Notes: generated by a model not told the origin, from the sequence alone. 64,000 nucleotides of DNA from Phytophthora colocasiae (GCA_018806915.1 JAGKQI010000081.1:1-64000); one strand, 5' to 3'. Counted from the first letter of the stretch, positions 44,767 through 55,290 are shown. Translations and numbers: made by a program.

Positions 44767-46616
44767 AGGTCTGGACTGCACGTTGAACGCATCTAGAGGC
44801 CATGATGCCTGCGCGGACAATCGGAACAAGTTGCCTTAGCCAAAGCTACGCTGGCTGAATGCCGTCCTGTGACAATGACAACGCTAGATGAATTCCTTAG
44901 CTACTCCCTCACAAAGCCGGATGCTACCCCGTGCTAGGAGCTCTACTAAATGCCATGACATATTGTCGGCACCTGCGAGACGATGCAGTTGATCTCAGGA
45001 AGCAAAGCCCTGGATGCTCGCATGTGTACATGTACAACACACTGTAAGACTGCCCCGTAGGGTATGCAAGTTGAGTCAACAATACACTACCAGAAACTGG
45101 TAACCATGAACAAACATAAAGAACGTAACTCAGGTTTTCTCCTAAGCGAGTTTTCCTTGAACAAGTTTCTGTTATGTACTGGCCTATTGACATGCAACGA
45201 TTTACGCATCTGTCATTACAAGCAACATGCACGAACTACGCCTCTGTTTAGCACTCTTACAAGCTAACGAATATGATCGCTTATGGAAATGCATGGCACG
45301 TAAAATACAAACGCCATACAAATAATAAATGCAAGCACGAGTTTCGCTAATGCACAACAATAACAGTTTGACATGTAAGGTTTACACATTGTCATTGAAA
45401 TGCACGACAATTAAACGCATATTGGCCAAATTGACAAGCAAACGCTATGCCTCTGTCTTCGAAATGAACCTCTTATGTCTCCTACCCATGAACAACATGT
45501 ACGAATACATCTCCTCTGTGTTCTATGATGAATATCCCATCATTAGGATAGATAGCATGACTTTATCGCTTCTTTCTTTCATTTCACCTAGTTTATCCCA
45601 TGAGCATAAATGCCAAGTACTTATCTGCCGTTTATGGCAATGAACATGTGCATCTTCTAGTACTACATCTAAAACTTCAGCATTACTAGTAGCAATGATA
45701 TTTATCTGCCTCAGTAATTGCTGTTAAGCCCGCTGATCCGCGGCAATATGGAAGAAATCCCATTAAAGCTAACTACATGAAGTACATTAATAGAGATATG
45801 AAGTGACTTTAAGTTACAGGCAACACAGTTCCCTCTACACGAGATGTCTGATGCTGTGTCGGTGAGAAGAAGAATGTCCTCACAAATAGAGAAGCTTTAA
45901 CCTCTTTAGCGCTCATGACGAAGAACAGTGCTCTTACGGAGACTTTAATTTTGAGACGATTCACAAATTGGTAGAACAGGATTTTTCCTTCATAATATGG
46001 TTTTTCCTGAATAGCCAACCATGCAATGAAGCAATTGCATCTAATATCTAAAGCCGCATAATTGACTGCGAGGAATTGATCGGTGAACAGGTTTTCTCCA
46101 TTATGGTTTTCCTGATTAGCCACAATGAATCCGCAGAGTGCATTCCTGCGAAGACAATATTATAAAGTTGATCACTGCTGCTGGCCTGGTGAACAGATTT
46201 TCCCTTTTCGAAGGTTTTCCTGACTAACCAACGCCACAAAATACTACTCAGTAGTAGTAATAGTACTCTTGAATCGCCTAAATCATGATGAACTATCCAT
46301 GAAGATCTGTACTATAGTGACGACGAATATTCCCGTCACGACAGTGAATTTATCGGCACCTCAATGCGCCAGACGTCGCGCTCCTCGATGCGGGAGGCTG
46401 TTGAAGTTTCCATCTCCGAGGCACAACTGTCTTACCGTTTAAGTGTACGAGTATAACACTAATGCATGAAGCGTGCCTAACTTTTGACTGCGTTCTTTAT
46501 TTTTTCCCCACTGGGTTTTATTGTTGTTCGCAAAAGGTTTCCCCTCGTTGAGGTTTCTCTGGTCTCGAACCGAATTACAAAGGCACATGAAGTTATTGAA
46601 ACCATGCACAAAGAAA
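44767..46616. other. Copia-3 internal noncoding region
   Basis: 1.85 kb, AT-rich, no pol domain in any frame. Contains two diverged copies of a block around GACATG.AA..TTTAC.CA (about 45189 and 45369) and the three tandem units listed separately. Confidence 0.6.
45957..46235 (+). repeat. Three degenerate tandem units of about 110 nt
   Basis: Each has a GAACAG-TTTTC block, then GGTTTTTCCTGAATAGCCA or a close variant (about 45995, 46098, 46216). Spacing about 105-115 nt. Confidence 0.6.
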
Positions 46617-47372
46617 TTAACTGCTGGGAATGTTCTTTATTGATAAGGCAAACCCGCGGAAATCCCTACCAATTCCTTCTAAAAGCACTCGTCCTGGCTC
46701 CCATGTCCGTTGATAGTATCGCCCACCCACGCTCTTCTTGCGACACCACAGAACTCGGTACATGAAGCCAGATCGACAGGGTTTTCGCTGGATAATCCGA
46801 GCAATATTCCACGTTTGCTTAGTCGATACATAGTCAGACTTGACCGTGAGCCGCTCGCGACCATAATTCTGGTCATAAATGTACCAGTAGTTTAGCTCAG
46901 ACAACACAGCAGTGTCTTGGTCTGTAGCACCAGCCTCCTGGTCGGTTGCAGGAGTCTCATGGCTGGCGGTCACAAACTGCACTGTGACATTAGGTGTGCG
47001 ATTGGTGGCGGAATCTTGGGTTTCAGTGACAGCACTAGTAACATTGGTGGCACAAGAATTGTCACTATATTCCCTCGAGTTAGTGACATCACTCATTACT
47101 GGCTCCGGTGCGTGCTCTCGATCAGCCCATGGAGCGGCAACATCCTCTCGACGCTCGGATCCCCCGGCTACGCCTCTCGACACTCCTTCAGAGACGCTAA
47201 GGAGCGCAGCTGCTGCGTCGATCTCAGCTGCTCCTGCCGTCCGAGCTGCCCGCGCTTTCCTCCTTGCCTTCTTGGCCCTCTCCTTGGCTGCAGTGGAAGG
47301 AGGCTTCCTTTTCCCGGAGAGAGACGGCTTGCCTCCTCCACTGCCCTTGACAGTCTTGCAATTTCGGAGCAT
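46617..47372 (-). CDS. Antisense chromodomain-like protein inside Copia-3
   Basis: 251 residues from ATG 47372 (MLRNCKTVKGSGGG). Residues 15-50 are strongly basic (KERAKKARRKARAAR), nuclear-signal-like; residues 50-165 are Thr/Ser/Glu-rich. The C-terminus (about 185-240) reads WNIARIIQRKPCRSGFMYRV, a spaced KKSVGGRYYQRTWEP, then RVLLEG, the chromodomain pattern. Gypsy integrases carry similar tails (compare 14448-14699), so it may derive from one. No stop interrupts it although the element's gag is broken, which argues for function or recent origin. It lies opposite to the element's sense strand. Confidence 0.55.
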   Translation of the reverse strand: MLRNCKTVKGSGGGKPSLSGKRKPPSTAAKERAKKARRKARAARTAGAAEIDAAAALLSVSEGVSRGVAGGSERREDVAAPWADREHAPEPVMSDVTNSREYSDNSCATNVTSAVTETQDSATNRTPNVTVQFVTASHETPATDQEAGATDQDTAVLSELNYWYIYDQNYGRERLTVKSDYVSTKQTWNIARIIQRKPCRSGFMYRVLWCRKKSVGGRYYQRTWEPGRVLLEGIGRDFRGFALSIKNIPSS

Positions 47373-47540
47373 GGCGTACGAAGGTGTCTCCCTTCCCCTG
47401 AACAGCTAGCTGTCGGGGCGAAGTTCGATCAGCGAACCTCCGTTTCCTCACTCCAAAACTTTTGTGAACAGTCACCTGTACAGTCTTGATATACCTCTGT
47501 GTTGTGATTTATCACATAATATGAAAAGATGCAGGGAGGC

Positions 47541-48645
47541 TGTTGAAGTATGCTCTTTGTCATACAATACATATTACTATGTAATATGTATTACGATCCA
47601 CCCTCTGTAAGTAGATAACTATGGATTCTACTACAGTGCGCGCCAAATCGATAGGACCCCCCCCTGAAAATGCCCATAACTCAGTCAGTTTTTATCATTT
47701 TAAGTTGCGGTTTTGACAGTAGATCCATAACACGGTAAGAAAGGACCTACGGGCGTTTGTTTTAGCGTTTTTGCACCCTAAAGTATGGCTCCCATACAAA
47801 AAACTGTTTTTTGCCAAACGACACAATTTAGGACCCCCATGCTTCAATACAAATCCCTATACTAAATAAAACCCGCTCAAAATGATATGACTGGGGATTT
47901 GTATGGGGACATGTTCTAAACCTAAACCTCTGTAGAGTGAAGGTGAGTGCATGTATCATGACTCTGAATTACACAGAACATTGATAATAGATAAGTGCAT
48001 ATTTGGTAGAGATCATATATGCTTTAGAGAGTTCTTATGCAAGGAATCGACATTATTATTTTGTCTCTAACATTTGAACGCATTTTGACTATGATTTGCT
48101 AAAAAACAGCCACTAAATGACTGACTGTTAAAGTGCCAGCAATTACTTTGTAACTCTCTGCCAATGGTTATGGCCTTCTGTACCAAATATGCACTTATCT
48201 ATTATCAATGTTCTGTGTAATTCAGAGTCATGATACATGCACTCACCTTCACTCTACAGAGGTTTAGAACATGTCCCCATACAAATCCCCAGTCATATCA
48301 TTTTGAGCGGGTTTTATTTAGTATAGGGATTTGTATTGAAGCATGGGGGTCCTAAACTGTGTCGTTTGGCAAAAAACAGTTTTTTGTATGGGAGCCATAC
48401 TTTAGGGTGCAAAAACGCTAAAACAAACGCCCGTAGGTCCTTTCTTACCGTGTTATGGATCTACTGTCAAAACCGCAACTTAAAATGATAAAAACTGACT
48501 GAGTTATGGGCATTTTCAGGGGGGGTCCTATCGATTTGGCGCGCACTGTACCAGCAGGAACTCTAACTGCTAAATCTACCACTTCGCCTTTCACTGAGTA
48601 CAACAAACATCTCTTCTTTCTACACTACTTACGCTACTCGCCAGA
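47541..48645 (+). repeat. Copia-3 3' LTR, interrupted
   Basis: Left part 47541-47633 and right part 48551-48645 together correspond to the 5' LTR; 47634-48548 is the foldback insert. Confidence 0.85.
47634..48548. mobile_element. Foldback/MITE element with 370-bp arms
   Basis: Ends CAGTGCGCGCCAAATCGATA / reverse complement, flanked by TA on both sides (47632-47633, 48549-48550). The left arm 47634-48008 and right arm 48181-48548 are nearly perfect reverse complements; differences seen are one C in a C-run, one substitution and a 6-nt duplication. The 172-nt loop holds no gene. TA target and CAGTG ends suggest mobilisation by a Tc1/mariner-type transposase, but not by the one at 28958, whose ends differ. 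Confidence 0.9.
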
Positions 48646-48650
48646 TAGAT

Positions 48651-49129
48651 CATCTCTCGTCACCCAAGTGACTAACGTTCACTACTGCACCACCGAAGCT
48701 GGCGCCTCCACCGCCTTCCTCACCTCTGCTACCGCTTGACTTTCACTCTGACACAGCATGAGGCTGCTGGGTATCTCGGTGGCGCGCCTCATACTGGCAG
48801 TAAAGAGAAGACGACTTCGCCAGCCAGAGGGTTCAGGAGCACCGCACGCCTGACCGATATCACTGCGAACATACTGGACCGCCAGCATGACTACTAGCGT
48901 AGCACTGCATCGAAACGCTCGAGTGTAATCCGACGAGCTAAGCTCCAGCTCTGGGTGCTTATCACAACGCGAGGACAACTCGGCTGGACGGATTGTCGGC
49001 TTTCTCTCCGACGGAGGCAGCGTCACGCAGTTACGTGGTGGCACAGGCTGTAAACCTGAAGCAGCTAAGGCAAGCGACGGGCAGAATTAAGCTTCACAAC
49101 AGCACTCGACCAGAAGAAGACAAGACGCA
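48651..49129. other. Intergenic, no gene recognised
   Basis: 5' flank of START-5. A clear core promoter was not found. Confidence 0.5.
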
Positions 49130-50263
49130 ATGCCCACACAGCCACAGAGATTCTCGCACTTGCTCAAGCCGTTGCAGTGCACGCAACAGGATGACGCCAA
49201 CCTCCGCGAATTAGCGGAGACTTTGGTGACGCACAACATCGAACAGTTCCACACTCTGGAGCTCGGGAAGAACGGGGCTCCAGCCGACAAGAGCCGGTGG
49301 AAGGAAGTGCGCAAGAAGGAAGGCACGAAAGTCTTCAGAGAACGAGCTACGAAGCGTGAACCGTTGGAGATGCCTTCGCTCATGTTGTTAGGAACAGTAG
49401 TGGGCAGTTTGGAGGATTTCATGTACGCTGTTGTGGCTCCTTCCACGGAAGCAATGAGGATTAAATCCGCCCTCATTCAGGACGGGATCGTAGACTGTAA
49501 AGTGCTCCATGAAGTGGCGATTCCCGTCGTGGATGATCCGTTTCACCACGTTAGTGTACGGTGGCGTTTGTTCTCCGACCCGGAGCTTCGAGATCACGTG
49601 TGCCTTGATTCGACCGGGATCGCTACGTCCGCCAACGGAGAGCGGATTGGCTACCATTTGTCGCATTCGATCGGTTTCGAGCAGGTCCCAAGCTTCGCCA
49701 GTGACGGTGTAACTCGTGGGAATATGTCCGTGTGCTCGTTGTACGTTCAAAATACGGTTTCCACCGTCCAAGTGTACGTGCGTGGCTTCTTCGACTTCAA
49801 TCACACCGGTAAGAATGAGATCGTGAGCAACGCAGCGCTCAATGCTATCGCTGTCAACTGGATGTCATTTCCTCGTAAAATTGACTACGCCCAAGTGAAG
49901 AAGCTGCTCTGGACCATGCACAAGAGCAGCAACCGCGGGTCGATCATGTCGCTGACGAGTGAGGAAGGCAAATTCAAGCCCAATATGACGCCTCCTACCC
50001 CTGGACTATGCAAAGTTTGCACTAAAAGCTTCGGCTTCCTTGGTACAAGTCGCAAGTCGTGTAAAATCTGCAACGAGCAGATTTGTGCTCGCTGTTCCGT
50101 GGACAAGACGGTGGCGATGTTGGCTCCGAATCGGATTTCGGTGTTGGAGAAGAAGCGCGCCTTCTGCGTACAATGCATCAGTGATGTGGTGCGGACAGAT
50201 GCCGTGCGGATCGCGCGAGAAGAGATCCTAAATGCAGGCAAACAAGGTGCGGCGTATTATTGA
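49130..50263 (+). CDS. START-5: START-FYVE paralog, intact
   Basis: 377 residues. N-terminal helix NLRELAETLVTHNIEQFHTL shared by the family; START domain about 55-262 (PSLMLLGTVVGSLEDFMYAV, WRLFSDPELRDHVCLD, YVRGFFDF). FYVE-like finger with cysteines 294, 297, 311, 314, 319, 322, 346 and 349; no RHHCR. It converges with the lipoxygenase gene 57 bp downstream. Likely a cytosolic lipid-binding protein (family inference). Confidence 0.9.
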   Translation: MPTQPQRFSHLLKPLQCTQQDDANLRELAETLVTHNIEQFHTLELGKNGAPADKSRWKEVRKKEGTKVFRERATKREPLEMPSLMLLGTVVGSLEDFMYAVVAPSTEAMRIKSALIQDGIVDCKVLHEVAIPVVDDPFHHVSVRWRLFSDPELRDHVCLDSTGIATSANGERIGYHLSHSIGFEQVPSFASDGVTRGNMSVCSLYVQNTVSTVQVYVRGFFDFNHTGKNEIVSNAALNAIAVNWMSFPRKIDYAQVKKLLWTMHKSSNRGSIMSLTSEEGKFKPNMTPPTPGLCKVCTKSFGFLGTSRKSCKICNEQICARCSVDKTVAMLAPNRISVLEKKRAFCVQCISDVVRTDAVRIAREEILNAGKQGAAYY

Positions 50264-50320
50264 CGTTGATAGGAAGACGATCACTAGTTGAAGTTGTTGA
50301 AGTTAGGAATTTAGTTTTAC

Positions 50321-52021
50321 TCAAATGAACGAGTAAAATGGCAGTGAAGATGGCTTGAAAATGTCGATCGGATGCATTTCTTGACTCTCGGCAAAGTCCA
50401 CAAAGTGTTCCATATCGAGCATACTCTGCTGGAACTCCCGGATAGGCTCATTCAGCACTGCTTCTCGTGTAAATGGCTCGGTTTGATAGGAATTCAAGGC
50501 CGAAGCATTCATTGGCACTTGTCTTGTGAACCACGAGTAGAGGTAAGCCATCGTAGGTACAAGTTCGCTTGGAGCAGCGTAGTCGAGAGGGTTAACATCA
50601 ACACCTTTGACACTTGGCAGTGGCTTGTTGTAAAGCGCCGGGGCGTGGAAAGGAGGTGCGATGCTGTGCCAGGACGCTTGTCCATTCATGAAGTGGTGCT
50701 TGATGGCGTTCTCAAAGATAAAATGCGTTAATACCCGCACAAGATCTTTGTAGTCCTGGAATGCCGACGGAAATCCGTGAATATGTTCAAGACGGGAACT
50801 TCGCTCAGCCCACGTCTGCAGTTCCGCATCACTGCGGATCGCATTCTCGGTCGGATAATACGCGTGTACGTACTTGTGCACGAACCTCTTGATGATGTAG
50901 TAGTACTTGAGTCCATAGCGATTGAGGCGGTAGTCCGTCAAAGACTCGACCTCACGAGAAGCCAAGTCTGTTGGAAGGTCAAGAGCAATTGACGTCATCT
51001 CAAACTCACGCATCACCGCTCTTAGAGATCCGGTCGCTCCATATCCTGTCACTTGATCGTACGGTGTACCGGGGCTCAGCAACTCTCGTCTAGCGAAATA
51101 CTCCATCCCAAAGTCTGCGAAGAAATGGTAGTCCAGCAAGGCGTACACAGGGTGTTCGGCTGCTAAACTACGGATCATCTCGACCTGAACCGGGACGGAG
51201 ATTAAATGAGTCTCGACGAAATGCCGCATCTGCTGGAAGTTCACCTCCGTAGCATGCAGCGCCATCTTGGCCAGTTGCCACTCGCCTGGAGAGTCTTCTT
51301 TTGTGTACGTCAGCTCTGAGTCTACCAGTGTGATAGCCAATGGCAGTAGCTGTCGTTTGTCAACGTTATGACAGAAGAATCCGATGACGTTGGGAAGGTA
51401 TTTGAACTCCTTCGCAGCTTCATCGGTGAGATCACCGTAGTCAGCCAAGTCAACGACGAACAGTTTGCGGTTCTTCAATACTGAAGAGAGTGACAGTTCT
51501 CCACATACGTCCACAAGAACTCCCGAGGGGATTTCCCACAAATACTCAACGTATTCTCCACTATGAACCAACTTGAGTTTGTTACCAAGGATACTTAGCC
51601 GCATAGCACCGAAGTTCTCGTCACTTGAGTCACATGCCAAAGGTGCAGTGATCATACCAGTGGATGCCAAAGCTTCATAAACCTGTTGGAGATCGCTCTC
51701 TGTTATGAATGGAAGTCTCTCCTTCATAAACGTTTCGATCTTGGACGCGTTGAAGTTGGTAGTTGCACTGAGTGCCGTAGCTTGTGCCACCAAGTGCTCG
51801 AAATACAGCATTGAGGCTGTAGACACCTCTGGCCCTGGGTTTAACTGGAACGTTTGATCTCCGACGGAGTAGGATCGCTCGACGTTCTGGATTAACTTGG
51901 ACTTGGCTTCAATGATGGACGCTCGATGGCCGTCTTCCGGGTCTGGAATACTCAAACCACTGACAATGCAAGGCAATATTGCGCTCAGGAACACTGTAAT
52001 CTTCAGGATAGCCGCCTTCAT
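50321..52021 (-). CDS. Secreted lipoxygenase, without PLAT domain
   Basis: 566 residues. Lipoxygenases add dioxygen to polyunsaturated fatty acids using one non-haem iron. The N-terminus MKAAILKITVFLSAILPCIV is a signal peptide (cut about residue 22). Iron ligands line up with plant/animal enzymes: His267 and His272 in RHFVETHLISVP, followed by EHPVYALLDYHF; His442 and Asn446 in IKHHFMNGQ; and the C-terminal Ile566. Plant enzymes are about 850 residues with an N-terminal PLAT domain; here the protein is close to the minimal catalytic domain. Secretion suggests action on host or extracellular lipids (inference). No frame break. Confidence 0.88.
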   Translation of the reverse strand: MKAAILKITVFLSAILPCIVSGLSIPDPEDGHRASIIEAKSKLIQNVERSYSVGDQTFQLNPGPEVSTASMLYFEHLVAQATALSATTNFNASKIETFMKERLPFITESDLQQVYEALASTGMITAPLACDSSDENFGAMRLSILGNKLKLVHSGEYVEYLWEIPSGVLVDVCGELSLSSVLKNRKLFVVDLADYGDLTDEAAKEFKYLPNVIGFFCHNVDKRQLLPLAITLVDSELTYTKEDSPGEWQLAKMALHATEVNFQQMRHFVETHLISVPVQVEMIRSLAAEHPVYALLDYHFFADFGMEYFARRELLSPGTPYDQVTGYGATGSLRAVMREFEMTSIALDLPTDLASREVESLTDYRLNRYGLKYYYIIKRFVHKYVHAYYPTENAIRSDAELQTWAERSSRLEHIHGFPSAFQDYKDLVRVLTHFIFENAIKHHFMNGQASWHSIAPPFHAPALYNKPLPSVKGVDVNPLDYAAPSELVPTMAYLYSWFTRQVPMNASALNSYQTEPFTREAVLNEPIREFQQSMLDMEHFVDFAESQEMHPIDIFKPSSLPFYSFI

Positions 52022-52046
52022 TTTGAACTGGTCTGCTTGATCGTCT

Positions 52047-52063
52047 GCAAAATGCTAAATGGC
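52047..52063 (-). promoter_or_regulatory. Possible Inr-like core promoter of the lipoxygenase gene
   Basis: On the minus strand GCCATTTAGCATTTTGC sits about 26-42 nt upstream of the ATG at 52021. Resembles the oomycete initiator (TCATTY...WTTTY) with mismatches. Confidence 0.35.
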
Positions 52064-52550
52064 CTCTTATCAGGTTGTAGACGAAGTGGAATTCTTGGCT
52101 TCAGATTGACAAGTTTCATGTCTACAGTCTGCAACAAAGCGTGTACCTGAAGTATCTCTTAACTTCAGTAGTGGAGACCTCAAGTCGCGTCGTTACAACA
52201 GAAGAGACCTTTGTTGTTCTCGTGGATGTTGGTCATGACCATAACTCTTGTAAAAAGAGCTTATATAATTTACCTACGGGAGGTCTCTAAAATCCAATGC
52301 TCTCTATCGTGGTACTTAGAACTTGCAGCTAATGACGTTTGTACCTACACTGCACCAAACAAAATCCCTACACAAAATCATATCTGTTGTTTGAAAAAGA
52401 AATCCCATGCAGACCAAACTCTCTCTAGACGAATTTCTCTGAAAAAGAAGCCGATAATATGGCCTCGTGATACCAAGGTCGAAATATCGTGCTGAAGTCC
52501 TTCGAATGAAAGCATGTATCAACCTGCCGGCTTCAACCTTCTGGTGGCAT
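52064..52550. other. Intergenic, no gene recognised
   Basis: 5' flank of the lipoxygenase gene and 3' flank of the CBS gene. AT-rich. Confidence 0.5.
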
Positions 52551-54244
52551 TTACTCCTTGGCACTGGTGATGTAGTTGAGCAGGTCAATTCTCGTAGCCA
52601 GACCAGCAATCTTGCCATCGACCGACGTCACAACAGCGAAGTAATCCTTGTCAAAGATGGTGGCCAGCTCAGCTTAGCGAGCTTTCGTGGGTCACCCGAC
52701 TGGAAGTTGCCGAACATCACTGCCTCAACAGGATCCGGTCGCATCACGCGGCCGGAAGACAACCTGGCCAATAGGTTACCGATGGTCACCACGCCCTGCA
52801 CCGTGCCGTCCTCCTTGACGACGGGCAGCTGGTCGTAGCCGTGATGTTCCATCGTCTCAATGGCGGCAGCACACGAAAGATGAGGCGGGACTGTCGACGG
52901 ATGAGGCAACTCAAGCACAGATACAGGCTGTTCCGACCACCACGTTCCCGTCTCCTTGCGGTACTTGGAGTAGTTCTCGCGCGTGTGCACTGTGTTCTCC
53001 ACGTACTTGTTCTCGTACATCCACGCGTCATTGAGGAACTTGGACATGTAGTTACGAGTCGAATCCGGTAGAATGACAACGCAGCGCTGGCCAGACTTCA
53101 AAGTGGAAGCAGCACGCACTGCAGCTGCCATAGCAGAGCCACTCGAACCACCACAGAGCAGCCCCTCCTCACGAATGAGACGACGCGACATGATGAACGA
53201 CTCCTGGTCGTTCGTCTTCTCCCACTTGTCCACGAGACTGCGATCCAGCACGTCCGGAATGAAGTCGTAACCAATTCCTTCGACCTTATATGGTTTCAGG
53301 CGATTCTTGTCGTTCAGCGACTCGGGCTGAGCCAGGATCGATCCTTCCGGATCAACACCAACGACAATCACTCCTGGGCATCTCTCCTTAAGTTTCTTGG
53401 CAATACCCGAAATGGTACCACCAGTTCCAACACCCATAACGACCATGTCGACCTTGCCGTCACATTGTTCCAAGATTTCTTCTGCTGTGCCGTCGTAATG
53501 GGCTAAAGGGTTGGATGGATTGGCGTATTGATCCAGAATGTGGGCGTTCGGAAGCTCCGCCTGCAACCTTTTAGCAATGCCAATGTGACTTTCAGGTGAA
53601 TCCCACGCAGCTTCTGTCGGTGTACGGATAATCTCCGCACCTAGAGCCTTTAACACATTCACCTTCTCCAGACTCATTTTCTCTGTAAATAATTTTTTTT
53701 ACTAAAAAACACAAAAATACTCCATCATAAAGAAATGAACCTACCTGGTAGAGTGATAATACAGCGGTACCCCTTGATTGCCGCTGCAAGTGCCAAGCCA
53801 ATACCTACAAGTATAAAAAACATTAATTAGCGTTTTTGCAACTTAGATAAATACATAACAGATTGATGTATGACACACCAGTGTTGCCGGATGTGGGCTC
53901 GATGAGCGTGTCCCCAGGCTTAATGCGGCCCGCAGCCTCCGCGTCTTCCACCATGCGTCTGCCGATACGATCCTTGACTGAGCCACCGGCGTTTAAGAAT
54001 TCGCACTTAGCGAGCAGTTCACACTGCAGATGCGCCTTCTTGCCAATATTGTTGACGCGCACCATGGGCGTCTGGCCGATGGCCGCCTAAAGAAGAAGAA
54101 ATCAGTGTTTATTAGCGTATAGCACTTGGAATTTTTAACGCAAACTGGAATAGAACAGTGCAAGACTGGGAAAAAGAGACTGGAACGTACCAGGATGTCG
54201 GGCAGGACCTCTAACGACGGGGACGAGGAAGCGGGGGATGCCAT
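52551..54244 (-). CDS. CBS: Cystathionine beta-synthase, four exons, apparent 3' frameshift
   Basis: PLP enzyme condensing serine and homocysteine to cystathionine (transsulfuration). Exons on the minus strand: 54244-54191, 54086-53879, 53804-53745, 53682-52551; all junctions are GT/AG and keep frame (phases 0, 1, 1). The PLP lysine is in GGSVKDRIG (codon 53974-53976), the phosphate loop GTGGTISG, and [19 protein letters not shown] spans exons 2-3. A CBS domain follows ([20 protein letters not shown]). Near 52672 the frame breaks, and the second CBS repeat is read one frame over ([16 protein letters not shown]) to a TAA at 52551-52553. In a conserved single-copy enzyme this looks more like a sequence error than loss. 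Cysteine synthase is the alternative, but the paired C-terminal CBS domains favour CBS. Confidence 0.87.
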
Positions 54245-54567
54245 GGAGAATTGGTTTTAGCCAGATGGGTTATGCCATAATTAAATAACCGAATTAACCC
54301 TTTCAAATGTGGGTATTAACAAACTAATTATTATCTTCCATCACGTCAGTACATGACTTTCAGATTGCTTTACAGTAGTCAACTACTTCGAAGTATTTGC
54401 TTTCCGGCGCTGGTAGATGAAGTGCAACTTGACATTGTTAGTAGCGGAATGTGCTGTACCGGTAGGTAAATGGAGACTGGAATTCAAGACGGAGTTTTTT
54501 TTTCACTTACGTTAACCCCTATCTTTATCCGTATCGAACGACATACCCGTGATGTAGTGTATGAAGT

Positions 54568-55000
54568 CCTGGACGAAGTATGAATGCTGTAGCAGCATTC
54601 ATAAATCATTCATTATTGAGTGAATGCCCCATACGTTCCCCACATTTAACTCCTTAAAAACCTTTCTTTTCACATATCTGTACAGCGTCGTACCAAATCA
54701 CTTGTGTCCAGTATTTTGATCCCGAAGCGCATCCAGGAGCCTTTGCTAGGCCTCTCCTTGCAATGTCACGCAGCTCAGCCTTCGGTATCACGCTCGACAG
54801 TCTGCTTACTGTACCATCACGATGGTCCAAGTCATCGTCCAAGTAGTGCTATCAGCGACCACGACGATCTCACAAAACTTGCCAGACTCGCAACGACATC
54901 CTCTTTCAGGAATGACAACGGAGTTACATGTAGGGAACGTATGGGGCATTCACTCAATAATGAATGATTTATGAATGCTGCTACATGTACTTCGTCCAGG
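54568..55000. mobile_element. MITE-like element with about 85-bp inverted repeats
   Basis: Arms 54568-54653 and about 54919-55000 match as reverse complements apart from one small indel and a few changes; both outer ends read CCTGGACGAAGTA inward. A diverged direct repeat (ATTGCTTT...AGTCAACTAC) flanks it at 54367-54386 and 55001-55018. The interior includes the sequence shared with 3201-3285. Confidence 0.7.
54832..54916 (+). repeat. Dispersed repeat copy B
   Basis: Similar to 3201-3285 (shared block ACATCCTCTTTCAGGAA); lies between the arms of the MITE-like element. Confidence 0.5.
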
Positions 55001-55290
55001 ATTGCTTTAGTCAACTACGCGGACTGACGTACTTGGCGGTGTGGCTACACCAATTTCTTGTGGCGATGTGAGCCATTGGAGGAACGTGCCAGGGCTAGGG
55101 ATCTGATTTGACAGGTCAAACACGCAGAAGTGCGTGGTGCCCAGCTATTTACGCAGTCCATTGAACCTCGTATCTTCAATTTCGGCTCATCACACCGTAT
55201 TCCAATCCTTTACAACATCTATTTCAAATCCACTGTGTAAATACATACATCTTGCAATTCGATGATGATCCACTGCGATGTGGAGGAGTG

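Larger units (their letters stand above)
43638..48645 (+). mobile_element. Copia-3: gag-only LTR element without pol
   Basis: Perfect 5-bp target duplication TAGAT (43633-43637, 48646-48650). The 5' LTR is 214 bp (TGTTGAAG...CGCCAGA); the 3' LTR is interrupted by a foldback element. A gag-like frame follows the primer site, but no protease, integrase, RT or RNase H is found in the remaining 2.8 kb. That region holds a 251-codon frame on the minus strand instead. Fits the description of gag-only non-autonomous LTR elements (TR-GAG/LARD type). Confidence 0.85.
54245..55290. other. Intergenic stretch with inverted-repeat element
   Basis: Shared upstream region of CBS (minus) and SHMT (plus). 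Apart from the element at 54568-55000 nothing is recognised. Confidence 0.55.

Noticed and set aside
28737..48548. The idea that the mariner at 28737 mobilises the foldback element at 47634
   Set aside because: Terminal sequences differ (CACCTTTTGCC versus CAGTGCGCGCC); only the TA target is shared.
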